Of a stretch of DNA of 64,000 nucleotides, positions 38,201-46,442 are shown piece by piece (positions within the stretch are counted from its first letter, which is position 1; each line of letters begins with the position of its first letter). The position numbers and the translations under genes were made by a program. This stretch comes from Aquidulcibacter sp. GTDB taxonomy: Bacteria > Pseudomonadota > Alphaproteobacteria > Caulobacterales > Aquidulcibacteraceae. A model generated the notes under the pieces. That model made no database searches. It was not told where the DNA came from and saw nothing but the letters and a program-made list of their open reading frames with translations. Where the stretch lies: positions 1-64,000 of the forward strand of contig JAPZTJ010000006.1 of NCBI GenBank assembly GCA_027532555.1, given 5' to 3'.

Positions 38201-38763
38201 TGGGTGAAGAACAGTCCGGCAATATTCGTGAAGTCGGCGTCGAACTCTATCAGCAAATGCTGGAAGAAGCGGTGGCAAGCCTGCAAGATGGTGGCGAAGT
38301 CGTCTCCGCCCGGTCGTGGTCGCCCGCGATCAATCTCGGTGTCGCGGTTCTGATCCCAGAAGATTATGTAGCCGACCTCAATGTACGTTTGTCGCTTTAT
38401 CGCCGCTTGAGTGAGCTGGAGAGCGATGCAGATCGCGACAGCTATGCCGCGGAATTGGCAGACCGTTTTGGCCCGCTACCCGAAGAAGCGCGTCAGTTAA
38501 TCCAGATTGCGGGGGTCAAAGCGCTCTGCCGCAAGGCTCACATCGCCAAGCTCGATGCAGGTCCAAAAGGGGCGGTGCTAACCTTCCGCCCAGAGTCCGC
38601 GCCCGACCCGATGAAGCTGGTCGCCGCCGTGCAAAAACAGCCCGCTCTGTTCCGCTTGCGGCCGGACGGCAAAATGGTCGTCAATGGCGATTGGTCCACC
38701 CCCGAACAACGCCTCAAAGGTGCCCGCCGCGCTGCGGCCTTCCTGGCTGCGGAAATGGGCTAA
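35296..38763 (+). CDS. mfd: Transcription-repair coupling factor Mfd
   Basis: 1155 residues. The UvrB-like N-terminal region (about 1-330) contains LRLPAWDCLPYDRVGPAPE; the CarD-like RNA polymerase-binding domain near 490-560 includes DLVVHIDHGIGRYEGL. The translocase motor follows: Walker A as GDVGFGKTE at about 638, DEEQ at 739-742, SATPIPRTLQ, and the later QLRGRVGRS motif VI. The C-terminal TRCF domain ends the protein. Mfd displaces stalled RNA polymerase and recruits UvrA to lesions. The gene is complete and ordinary in length. Confidence 0.98.
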   Translation: MPISLVETLANAVGPLRVSGAVEGYDAGLIARAALLRGGVTLHVARDDAQASSFLAAVRFYAPSLSVLRLPAWDCLPYDRVGPAPEISATRLSTLTQLIRRKEGDAPVLVLTTGAALLQRVAPRDRLRAASFSARPGQILDVSAIQAYFAANGYVRTATVRERGDFAIRGGVIDLFPPELPEPVRLDLFGDTLESIRSFDPETQRSTHQLQGVVLAPVSEAILDDVAASRFRLGYLELFGAAQGDPLYEAVTKRMRRNGMEHWLPLFHEHMETVFDYVGKDALISLDPHALDASTERAAQVADYYEARRIPPPKGSAPYNPLPPERLYTTVAELEGMLASRDVRRLSAYQEAEGSQALIESGAKAGRNFATERATEGVNVWDAARKHVEALAAQGIKPILAAWTEGSAERLGHVLQEHGMAALFPLPNADAIALMSKGAIGLAVLPLERGFVAEDYAILSEQDILGERLGRARKRRKAASIILEAGSLSAGDLVVHIDHGIGRYEGLRTLDVQGAPHDCLELIYAGGDKLFLPVENIELVSRYGSEDATALLDKLGGVAWQGRKAKAKQRLKDMAEALIKIAAARAAKVSEPILASSGDYDEFCARFPWDETDDQLSAIEDIFNDLAAGHPMDRLICGDVGFGKTEVALRAAFVVAMSGRQVAVVCPTTLLSRQHFKTFSERFRGWPIRVRQLSRMVGSKETADTKRDLADGKIDIVVGTHAIFAKDLAIRDLGLVIVDEEQHFGVKHKERLKELRTDTHVLTLSATPIPRTLQLSLAGIREMSIIATPPVDRLAVRTYVTPWDPITIREALLREKYRGGQAFFVAPRVEHLEDIERFMKEMVPEMTYAVAHGQMSPTQMEPIVTAFYEGVYDVLISTTIVESGLDIPRANTLITWRADMFGLAQMYQLRGRVGRSKTRAYAYLTVPAEKPITPSAEKRLKILQSLDSLGAGFQLASHDLDMRGGGNLLGEEQSGNIREVGVELYQQMLEEAVASLQDGGEVVSARSWSPAINLGVAVLIPEDYVADLNVRLSLYRRLSELESDADRDSYAAELADRFGPLPEEARQLIQIAGVKALCRKAHIAKLDAGPKGAVLTFRPESAPDPMKLVAAVQKQPALFRLRPDGKMVVNGDWSTPEQRLKGARRAAAFLAAEMG

Positions 38764-38980
38764 GGGGCGGGGGTGGTGTTTGCACCCCCAACTGCCCACA
38801 AGCCTTGAGTTTTGAGGGCATTGCTCCTACATGACCGCCATCACGCACGCGAGCTCGCGGCGCGCGAACCCTTTTTTATTCCTTTGGGGATGGGGCAGGG
38901 GTCGTTCGTCCATCCGGCGCGGTTCTCATCCGAGACCGCTCCTGCTCGCGGAGGCTAGCCGGAAAAAGGATTGAAATACT

Positions 38981-39796
38981 ATGGCAGTGCCAGAATTTAC
39001 CATGCGCCAATTGCTCGAAGTGGGCGCACACTTTGGTCACCAGACCCACCGTTGGAACCCAAAGATGAAGCGTTTCATCTTTGGTGAGCGCGCCAACATC
39101 CACATTATCGACCTCAGCCAAACGGTGCCTTTGTTGCATCAGGCTTTGCTGCGCGTCCGTGACGTGACTGCAAAGGGCGGCCGCGTTTTGTTCGTTGGTA
39201 CCAAGCGTCAAGCTTCGGACCCTGTGGCCGCTGCTGCAAAGCGCTGCGCCCAATATTATGTCAACAGCCGCTGGCTGGGTGGCACCTTGACCAATTGGCA
39301 GACGATTTCGAAGTCGATTGCCCGCATGCGCGAAGTTGAAGCCATTGTGCAAGGCGACGCTCCTGCTGGTTTGACCAAGAAAGAAATTCTGAACCTGACC
39401 CGCGAATATGAAAAGCTTGAGCGTTCGCTCGGCGGGATTCGCGACATGGGCGGTATTCCTGACTTGATGTTCGTAATCGACACCAACAAGGAAGCGATTG
39501 CGATCAAAGAAGCCAAGAAATTGGGTATCCCAGTTGCGGCGATGATCGACAGCAATTGCGATCCCGACGAAGTCGACTTCCCAATCCCAGGCAATGATGA
39601 CGCTGCGCGTTCCATCCAATTGTTCTGCGACCTGATTGCAGACGCAGCTTTGGATGGCTTGGCCGAAGGTCAATCGTCTTCGGGCGTGGATCTGGGTGCC
39701 GCGGAAAACCCAGTTGAGCCTGTATTGGCTCAGATCACGGAAGAAGCTGTCGCAGAATCGGTTGATGGCGACGTTGAAGCTCCTGCTGAAGCTTAA
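38981..39796 (+). CDS. rpsB: 30S ribosomal protein S2
   Basis: 271 residues, longer than the 241 of E. coli because of an acidic C-terminal tail after about 230. Signatures: [25 protein letters not shown] at the start and [20 protein letters not shown] at about 176-196. A 217-base region separates it from mfd and carries AACCCTTTTTTATT and a GGAAAAAGGA ribosome site. Expression with tsf is the usual arrangement. Confidence 0.98.
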   Translation: MAVPEFTMRQLLEVGAHFGHQTHRWNPKMKRFIFGERANIHIIDLSQTVPLLHQALLRVRDVTAKGGRVLFVGTKRQASDPVAAAAKRCAQYYVNSRWLGGTLTNWQTISKSIARMREVEAIVQGDAPAGLTKKEILNLTREYEKLERSLGGIRDMGGIPDLMFVIDTNKEAIAIKEAKKLGIPVAAMIDSNCDPDEVDFPIPGNDDAARSIQLFCDLIADAALDGLAEGQSSSGVDLGAAENPVEPVLAQITEEAVAESVDGDVEAPAEA

Positions 39797-39867
39797 AAAT
39801 TCCCGCCTTGGTTTGTGCTGACACAGGCCAAGGCGGACCCAACAAACACTCTACCCTGGAGGCGATT

Positions 39868-40791
39868 ATGGCCGAGATTACGGCTGCCCTCGTTAAGGAT
39901 CTTCGCGAGAAGACCGGCGTCGGCATGATGGACTGCAAAAAAGCGCTGACCGAAAACAACGGTGACATCGAAGCATCGATTGACTGGTTGCGTGCAAAAG
40001 GCCTTTCGAAGGCTGCTAAGAAAGCTGACCGTGCGGCGGCTGAAGGCTTGGTTGGCGTTTATGTTGAAGGCAACACCGGTGTGTTGGTCGAGCTGAACGC
40101 TGAAACCGACTTCGTGTCGCGCAACGAGCAGTTCCAAGCAGCCGTCAGCGGCATCACCAAATTGGCTCATGGCTTTGACGGTTTGGAAGCTTTGGGTGCA
40201 GCCGCTTCGCCAGCAGGTGAAGGCACTGTCAACGACTATGTGACCAATCTGATCGCCACCATTGGCGAAAACATGACTTTGCGCCGTATGGCCAAAGTAT
40301 CGGTCAACCAAGGCGTTGTGGCTTCTTACATCCACACTGCAACTGGTGAAGGCCTAGGCCGCATCGGCGTGTTGGTTGGCGTTGAAACTGGCGGTGACGC
40401 TGCTGTTGCCAATGACATCGGCCGCAAGGTCGCGATGCACATTGCTGCGACCGCACCTTTGTCGCTGAAGACTGACGATCTCGACCCAGCTGTGGTTGAG
40501 CGCGAGCGTCAAGTTCTGACCGAGCAAGCCCGCGAAAGCGGTAAGTCGGATGACGTGATCGCACGTATGATCGAAGGCCGGATCCGCAAGTTCTATGAAG
40601 AAGTGGTGCTTTTGCAGCAGCCATTCGTCATGAATCCAGATCAGACTGTTGCAGCCTTTGTTGCTGAAACGGCCAAAGCTGCTGGGATCAGCGCGGAAGT
40701 CACTGGCTTTGCGATGTTCAAGCTGGGCGATGGCGTTGAGAAAAAAGAAGACGATTTCGCCGCAGAAGTTGCCGCTTTAAGCGGTACTTGA
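39868..40791 (+). CDS. tsf: Elongation factor Ts
   Basis: 307 residues from ATG 39868 with CTGGAGG ahead. The N-terminal [19 protein letters not shown] (residues 9-27) contains the TDFV-partner region's conserved Gly/Met segment, followed by a UBA-like fold and the [14 protein letters not shown]-terminal stretch. EF-Ts is the guanine nucleotide exchange factor for EF-Tu. The gene follows rpsB by 71 bases. Confidence 0.98.
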   Translation: MAEITAALVKDLREKTGVGMMDCKKALTENNGDIEASIDWLRAKGLSKAAKKADRAAAEGLVGVYVEGNTGVLVELNAETDFVSRNEQFQAAVSGITKLAHGFDGLEALGAAASPAGEGTVNDYVTNLIATIGENMTLRRMAKVSVNQGVVASYIHTATGEGLGRIGVLVGVETGGDAAVANDIGRKVAMHIAATAPLSLKTDDLDPAVVERERQVLTEQARESGKSDDVIARMIEGRIRKFYEEVVLLQQPFVMNPDQTVAAFVAETAKAAGISAEVTGFAMFKLGDGVEKKEDDFAAEVAALSGT

Positions 40792-40864
40792 GCCAAAGAA
40801 TCTTACTTTTCTGGCCGTGATTGCTAGATAGACGGAAAACGGCAAAGTGAAAGATAACACTTTG

Positions 40865-40914
40865 CTGACAAGAAACAGGGCGGCATGCTTGGCGTGCCGC
40901 CCTTGGTCTGTCAG
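40865..40914 (+). promoter_or_regulatory. Nested hairpin between tsf and pyrH
   Basis: The inner stem GGGCGGCA, nine bases, TGCCGCCC (40878-40902) is perfect. An outer stem CTGACA (40865-40870) and TGTCAG (40909-40914) encloses it. The structure lies 68 bases before the pyrH start and has only TTGG after the inner stem, so it may be a weak terminator or a leader that controls passage from tsf into pyrH. Confidence 0.5.
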
Positions 40915-40981
40915 AAGACCTGCCTGCATGCTTTCGGGCGAGTCATGTTAAGGCCTGTCGAAAGCTGGGAGACGCAGCCAA

Positions 40982-41719
40982 ATGAATGAAGTAGCCAATC
41001 CAAAGGACCAGAAGCCGCGCCGGATTTTGCTCAAGATTTCGGGCGAGGCCCTCATGGGCGATGGTCAGTTTGGGATTGATCAAGAAACCTGTCTTGGGTT
41101 TGCGCGCGATGTGAAAGCCGCGCGTGATTCTGGTATTGAGCTCTGCTTGGTCATTGGGGGCGGCAACATCTTCCGTGGCATCTCTGGCGCTGCCAAAGGG
41201 ATGGAACGTGCAACGGCCGATTATATGGGCATGTTGGCCACGATCATGAATGCACTGGCGCTGCAAGGGGCGCTCGAAAGCATTGGTGTTCATACCCGCG
41301 TTCAATCCGCTATTCCGATGCAGACGGTGTGTGAGCCTTACATCCGTCGCCGGGCGATGCGTCACATGGAAAAAGGCCGGATTGTTATCTTTGCTGCAGG
41401 CGTCGGCAGTCCATTTTTCACAACCGACTCCGGTGCCGCCCTGCGCGCCGCTGAAATGGGCTGTGATGCCTTGTTAAAGGGCACTGGGGTGGATGGCGTC
41501 TATACCGCCGATCCCAAGACCGACCCAACAGCGACCCGCTATGACAAGCTGTCCTATACCGACGTCCTAGCAAAAAACTTAAAAGTGATGGATGCCTCTG
41601 CCGTATCGATGATGCGCGACAGCAATATTCCCATTATCGTTTTCAATATTCGTCAACCCGGGCGCTTGGCCGAGGTGCTTGCTGGCACCGGAGTCTGCAC
41701 CGTCATAACGGACAACTAA
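40982..41719 (+). CDS. pyrH: UMP kinase
   Basis: 245 residues. An amino acid kinase-fold enzyme: [14 protein letters not shown] at the start, [13 protein letters not shown] near 60, [15 protein letters not shown] near 170. It phosphorylates UMP to UDP as a hexamer, regulated by GTP and UTP in known cases. The gene heads pyrH-frr, starting 190 bases after tsf. Confidence 0.97.
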   Translation: MNEVANPKDQKPRRILLKISGEALMGDGQFGIDQETCLGFARDVKAARDSGIELCLVIGGGNIFRGISGAAKGMERATADYMGMLATIMNALALQGALESIGVHTRVQSAIPMQTVCEPYIRRRAMRHMEKGRIVIFAAGVGSPFFTTDSGAALRAAEMGCDALLKGTGVDGVYTADPKTDPTATRYDKLSYTDVLAKNLKVMDASAVSMMRDSNIPIIVFNIRQPGRLAEVLAGTGVCTVITDN

Positions 41720-41722
41720 ACC

Positions 41723-42280
41723 ATGCCGACATTTGATATCCAAGACACCAAACGCCGAATGGAAGGCGCAATCACGGCCTTGAAGAACGATTTTCAAGGT
41801 CTGCGCACTGGCCGGGCCAACGTCAATTTGTTGGAGCCTGTGATGGTGGAATCCTATGGGGCCATGGTGCCCTTGAACCAAGTGGGTGCGATTTCCTCGC
41901 CGGAGCCGCGTTTGCTGACCGTTACAGTTTGGGAAAAGTCCATGGTGAATGTGGTCGATAAGGCCATTCGCAATGCCGGCATTGGCCTTAACCCTGTGGT
42001 GGACGGGATGACCCTTCGCGTTCCCATCCCGCCTTTAAACGAGGAGCGCCGCCGCGAACTCGTCAAATTGTCGGGGAAATACGCGGAGGCCGCACGCGTA
42101 GCGATCCGCAATGTGCGCCGTGACGCGATGGAGCAGCTGAAGAAGTCAGAAAAAGATGGCGATATCAGCGAAGATCAATTGAAGAAGCTCTCCACCCAAG
42201 TTCAAGAAGCAACCGACTCCTTCGTTAAGCAGGTCGACCAGACCGTGAAGACGAAGGAAGATGAGATTATGCAAGTCTAG
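41723..42280 (+). CDS. frr: Ribosome recycling factor
   Basis: 185 residues, the standard size. Segments DFQGLRTGRANVNLLEPVMVESYG and RVPIPPLNEERRRELVKLSGKYAE are typical, as is the C-terminal helix SFVKQVDQTVKTKEDEIMQV. It splits post-termination ribosomes with EF-G. The gene starts three bases after the pyrH stop. Confidence 0.98.
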   Translation: MPTFDIQDTKRRMEGAITALKNDFQGLRTGRANVNLLEPVMVESYGAMVPLNQVGAISSPEPRLLTVTVWEKSMVNVVDKAIRNAGIGLNPVVDGMTLRVPIPPLNEERRRELVKLSGKYAEAARVAIRNVRRDAMEQLKKSEKDGDISEDQLKKLSTQVQEATDSFVKQVDQTVKTKEDEIMQV

Positions 42281-42281
42281 G

Positions 42282-43052
42282 ATGGCCGGGGCGCTCGCCG
42301 ACTGGGCCTCAAAGGCCGCCAATCATCTCTCGCCACGTGGCGATGACGGAGAAGGTGCGCGCCCGCGTCATATCGCCATTATAATGGATGGAAATGGCCG
42401 CTGGGCAACCGCCCGGGGTATGCCGCGCGCCTTTGGGCATTCAGCCGGTGTTCAAGCCCTGCGCAACACGGTTGAAGCGGTTGGCGATCTTGGCATCGAG
42501 GTTCTGACTGTCTATGCCTTCTCGACCGAGAACTGGCGTAGGCCACCGGAAGAGATTGAAGCCCTGTTCGGACTATTGCGTGGCTTTATTCGTTCGGATC
42601 TGGCGCGCCTTGATCGTGCGGGAGTTAGGATCCGTGTACTGGGTGAGCGCGAGGGCGTGCCAGCTGATATCCTGACCTTGATGGATCAGGCGGAACAACA
42701 GACTCAAGGCAATACCATCATGACCTTGGTTATCGCCTTCAATTATGGTGGCCAAGCTGAAATCGCGCGTGCAACCCAAGAAATCGCGCGCCAAGTGGCG
42801 GCAGGCTTGCTTGATCCCGCCACCATTGGTCCTGATACAATCACACAATTCCTGCCCAGCCGTGACTGGCCTAACCCGGATTTGGTGATCCGCACCAGCG
42901 GCGAACAACGCCTATCGAATTTTCTCATCTGGCAGTCTGCCTATGCCGAGTTTCTAGTCTTTGACACGCTCTGGCCAGACTTCGGCCGACCGCAAGTAGA
43001 AGAAGCTCTTCGCGTCTTTGCTAAGCGAAACCGTCGTTACGGAGGCGTTTAA
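42282..43052 (+). CDS. uppS: Undecaprenyl diphosphate synthase
   Basis: 256 residues from ATG 42282, one base after the frr stop. IIMDGNGRWATARG carries the catalytic D36 and diphosphate-binding residues; VYAFSTENWRRP and VIRTSGEQRLSNFLIWQSAYAE are the other conserved blocks. It condenses isopentenyl units on farnesyl diphosphate to make the carrier for peptidoglycan and O-antigen. The frame extends seven codons upstream inside frr. Confidence 0.97.
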   Translation: MAGALADWASKAANHLSPRGDDGEGARPRHIAIIMDGNGRWATARGMPRAFGHSAGVQALRNTVEAVGDLGIEVLTVYAFSTENWRRPPEEIEALFGLLRGFIRSDLARLDRAGVRIRVLGEREGVPADILTLMDQAEQQTQGNTIMTLVIAFNYGGQAEIARATQEIARQVAAGLLDPATIGPDTITQFLPSRDWPNPDLVIRTSGEQRLSNFLIWQSAYAEFLVFDTLWPDFGRPQVEEALRVFAKRNRRYGGV

Positions 43053-43054
43053 CC

Positions 43055-43912
43055 TTGAATTCAGCGCCGGGGCATGACCGAAAACAATCTGCTTTTTCCA
43101 TTGGCTTAGCAGCCGACAAACTGGGGGGAGACCTGAGGGTCCGCTTTGTCTCGGCTTTGGTGATGGTTGCGCTAAGCTTGACGGGCGTATGGTTTGGCGG
43201 AATTGGCTGGGCGCTTCTCGCAGCAACCGTCATGGCCGCGGTTGCTTTTGAATGGGGGCGAATGATCTCGCCGAAGGCAGTCGATCTCGTTCCTCGTTCG
43301 GTAATAGCCGCACTATGTGGACTTTGCTTTGTGCTTCTGCCGCGCACTTATGAAGCTGTGGCGGCTTTCGGCTTTTTTTTGACACTGGTACGCTCACCGC
43401 GTGAGTTTGGCTGGCTAGCGATGGCTGGGTCAGTCTATCTCGCCTTGTCTGGTTGGGCACTCGCTGGTTTGCGAGGACAGGATGATATCGGCCGCAGCCT
43501 GATGTTTGGTCTGTTCGCAATCGTCTGGTCGACGGATTCTATGGCGTATCTGGTTGGCCGGGTTGTTGGTGGACCAAAATTATTTCCACTCATCAGTCCG
43601 AATAAGACCTGGTCTGGCTCGCTCGGTGGCACGGCAGCAGGGATTTTGGCAGGCGGTCTGTATGGATTATTCACGGGTGCCAATCCGATTGCCTGGGCTT
43701 TGGTGGGCTGGCTACTGGCCGTCGTTTCGCAAGGGGGTGACCTATTGGAATCCTTGGCCAAGCGTCACTATGGGGTAAAGGATGCATCAGGCGTCATTCC
43801 GGGTCATGGCGGGGTGCTGGATCGACTGGATGGGCATTTAGCCGCGGCCTTGGGCTTTGTGGCCATTTTGCTGGTGATTCCTGGTTTGCACGCTATGCTG
43901 ACGGGAACATGA
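43055..43912 (+). CDS. cdsA: Phosphatidate cytidylyltransferase
   Basis: 285 residues from a TTG start at 43055, supported by GGAGG nine bases upstream. Inner membrane protein with about eight hydrophobic segments. The family signature SPNKTWSGSLGG and the C-terminal RHYGVKDASGVIPGHGGVLDRLDG are intact. It makes CDP-diacylglycerol for phospholipid synthesis. It begins two bases after uppS and overlaps dxr in ATGA. Confidence 0.96.
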   Translation: MNSAPGHDRKQSAFSIGLAADKLGGDLRVRFVSALVMVALSLTGVWFGGIGWALLAATVMAAVAFEWGRMISPKAVDLVPRSVIAALCGLCFVLLPRTYEAVAAFGFFLTLVRSPREFGWLAMAGSVYLALSGWALAGLRGQDDIGRSLMFGLFAIVWSTDSMAYLVGRVVGGPKLFPLISPNKTWSGSLGGTAAGILAGGLYGLFTGANPIAWALVGWLLAVVSQGGDLLESLAKRHYGVKDASGVIPGHGGVLDRLDGHLAAALGFVAILLVIPGLHAMLTGT

Positions 43913-45111
43913 CGAAATCTTTGACTATTTTGGGGGCCACGGGCTCTATTGGTTTAGCCACTTTAGATGTGGTGATGGAGGCCAATGCGCGGGCTCGCGC
44001 CGCGGGACAGGATGATGCCTACCGCGTAATCGCGCTGACCGCCAACCGGGATTGGGCAGGCTTAGCCGAACAGGCAATTCTTACGGGTGCGACCTTTGTT
44101 GCCTTAAGTGACGGCCGCTTTGGCCCCCAGCTCGAAGCCGCTTTGGCTGGACACAAAATTGAAATCGGCCTTGGACCTGAAGCCGTAGTAGAGGCTGCAG
44201 CGCGGCCTGCCGATGTGGTGATGGCAGCCATTGTGGGGGCCGCTGGGCTGGCACCGACACTGGCAGCAGCCAAGCGTGGGGCCACCATTGCTTTGGCCAA
44301 TAAGGAGTGTTTGGTCTGTGCTGGATCGGTGTTCCTAAAAGCGGTGCGCGATGGTGGCGGCTCCATCCTGCCTGTGGACAGCGAGCATAATGCGATTTTC
44401 CAAGTCCTGGACCAATCGGACCGGGTAGAGAAACTGATTCTAACTGCGTCGGGCGGACCCTTCCGGACTTGGAGCGCAGCAGCGATTGCCGCAGCAACGC
44501 CAGAGCAGGCGGTCGCTCACCCCAATTGGTCTATGGGACAGAAAATTTCTGTTGATAGTGCCACTTTGATGAACAAGGGCTTGGAACTGATCGAAGCAGC
44601 GCTTCTTTTTGGGATGCCTGAAAACAAAATCGATGTGCTGGTCCACCCGCAATCGGTTATCCACAGCTTGGTGGCGTATCAAGATGGCAGTGTTTTAGCA
44701 CAATTAGGTGCAGCTGATATGCGTATCCCGATCGCCCATGCTTTGGCTTGGCCAGCACGATTGGTGACTTCCGCGCCGAGGTTGGACTTGGCAGCTATTG
44801 CGAAACTTGACTTCGAAGTACCTGATTTGGAAAGGTTTCCTGCGCTTAGTCTTGCGCGCAGCGCGCTGCAAAAAGGCGGTGCAGCCCCCACAATATTGAA
44901 CGCGGCCAATGAAGTGGCTGTGCAAGCCTTTCTGGATCGTAATGTTTCCTTTCCAGAAATTGCCGCAATCGTGTTGGAAACCATGGATGAAGCCTGCCGC
45001 CTTGGCATGGATGCTGCTTTGGGAGACTTGGATGATGTCTATGCTGCTGATGAAGCGGGCCGTAGCATCGCCGTGCAAAACATTGCGAAACGCAAGTTGG
45101 TCTCAGTTTAG
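43909..45111 (+). CDS. dxr: 1-deoxy-D-xylulose-5-phosphate reductoisomerase
   Basis: 400 residues. The NADPH-binding ILGATGSIGLATLDV is at the N-terminus and the metal/substrate motif DSEHNAIFQ lies near 158; MNKGLELIEAALLFG is also conserved. First committed step of the non-mevalonate isoprenoid pathway, feeding uppS. It overlaps cdsA by four bases and rseP follows after 41 bases. Confidence 0.98.
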   Translation: MTKSLTILGATGSIGLATLDVVMEANARARAAGQDDAYRVIALTANRDWAGLAEQAILTGATFVALSDGRFGPQLEAALAGHKIEIGLGPEAVVEAAARPADVVMAAIVGAAGLAPTLAAAKRGATIALANKECLVCAGSVFLKAVRDGGGSILPVDSEHNAIFQVLDQSDRVEKLILTASGGPFRTWSAAAIAAATPEQAVAHPNWSMGQKISVDSATLMNKGLELIEAALLFGMPENKIDVLVHPQSVIHSLVAYQDGSVLAQLGAADMRIPIAHALAWPARLVTSAPRLDLAAIAKLDFEVPDLERFPALSLARSALQKGGAAPTILNAANEVAVQAFLDRNVSFPEIAAIVLETMDEACRLGMDAALGDLDDVYAADEAGRSIAVQNIAKRKLVSV

Positions 45112-45152
45112 GCTGAGACATATGCGTATCCTAGGCCGGAGTTCATGGTGAG

Positions 45153-46352
45153 ATGTTAGAAAATATTGGTGGCATAGCAATCAGTCTCGCGTCCTTTGTG
45201 ACGGTTTTGAGCCTCGTGGTTTTCGTGCACGAATTTGGTCACTACCAAGTCGCACGTTGGTTCAAGGTCAAGGTCGAATCGTTTTCGATTGGCTTTGGTC
45301 CTGAGCTTCTCGCATGGACCGCGAAGACAGGCGTGCGGTGGCGGATCGGAGCCTTGCCTTTGGGTGGCTACGTCAAATTTGAAGGCGATAAGGATGCAGC
45401 GTCCCAGCCTGATTCCACCCAACCCAAGGCCGACAAAAGCAGTGGTTTGTTCCATGCGCAGCCTGTGGGCGTTCGCGCTGCTGTGACGGCTGCAGGCCCT
45501 GCTTTCAATTTCGCTTTCGCGATTGCGGTGTTTGCGATTTTCTTTGCGATATTCGGTGAAGTCATTCAACGCCCGCTGATTTCGAAGGTGCTTCCTGATG
45601 GTGCCGCAGCTGCCGCCGGGCTAAAGGCTGGTGATGAGGTTGTGGCGATCAATGGCCGTCGGATCGATGATTTTGTTGAATTGCAGACCGCCATCATGGT
45701 CTCTGGCGGCAAGGAAATGCGTCTCCTGTTAAAGCGGGATGGTGCCGAAATTCCCATCAACGTCACGCCGAAAGTCGTCGAACGCGAGACCCCCTTTGGC
45801 GATACTGAAACGCAGGGCCTGTTGGGCATTGAAACCCGCTTCACCAAGGATACAATTGAGCTTCGCACCTATAATCCGATTGAAGCGGTGGTACGCGGTG
45901 GCGAACAGACAGGCGAAATCATCAGCACGCAGGTGAATTTTATTACTGCCTTGTTGCGCGGTGCCATGTCGGCAGGCCACTTGAGTGGCCCATTGGGAAT
46001 TTACCAGATCGCTGGTAAAGTCACAGAAAATTCGGTGGAAAGTGCCGGCCCTGATGCCGACGCTGTAAAGGTCGCCGAATCAGTCGGTATCGGTTTGGTA
46101 CGACTTGCGGCAGTCCTTTCCATTGCTGTGGGCTTCATGAATCTGCTGCCGCTGCCAGTTCTCGACGGTGGGCACTTGGTGTTTTATGCGGCTGAGGCTA
46201 TCCGTGGAAAGCCGATCCCTGAAAAAGTGCAGGCAGTCAGCTTTCAAGTTGGTCTTGTTTGTATCTTGAGTTTATTCGTTTTTGCGACTTTCCAAGATCT
46301 CGACAGGGCAGGTTTATTCAATGCGCTGAAAGGCTTTGTCGCCGCGGGCTAG
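45153..46352 (+). CDS. rseP: Site-2 metalloprotease RseP
   Basis: 399 residues. Zinc site HEFGH at 26-30 in the first membrane span, and the third ligand in LPVLDGGH (LDG 337-339). One PDZ region lies at about 140-230 (VLPDGAAAAAGLKAGDEVVAINGR). The enzyme cleaves within the inner membrane, usually releasing an anti-sigma factor; the substrate here is not evident. It is followed by bamA, as in most proteobacteria. Confidence 0.96.
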   Translation: MLENIGGIAISLASFVTVLSLVVFVHEFGHYQVARWFKVKVESFSIGFGPELLAWTAKTGVRWRIGALPLGGYVKFEGDKDAASQPDSTQPKADKSSGLFHAQPVGVRAAVTAAGPAFNFAFAIAVFAIFFAIFGEVIQRPLISKVLPDGAAAAAGLKAGDEVVAINGRRIDDFVELQTAIMVSGGKEMRLLLKRDGAEIPINVTPKVVERETPFGDTETQGLLGIETRFTKDTIELRTYNPIEAVVRGGEQTGEIISTQVNFITALLRGAMSAGHLSGPLGIYQIAGKVTENSVESAGPDADAVKVAESVGIGLVRLAAVLSIAVGFMNLLPLPVLDGGHLVFYAAEAIRGKPIPEKVQAVSFQVGLVCILSLFVFATFQDLDRAGLFNALKGFVAAG

Positions 46353-46442
46353 GATTGCTGTGCCAAATTGTCTATCCACCACTTCTGAAACTCGGGCGTG
46401 ACCTCCATGGCACGCGTGCAACAAGGTTTAACGGGCTCCTGT

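Noticed and set aside
38769-38789. GGGGGTG/CACCCCC hairpin as mfd terminator
   Set aside because: Stem of seven without a following T-run; not enough to call.
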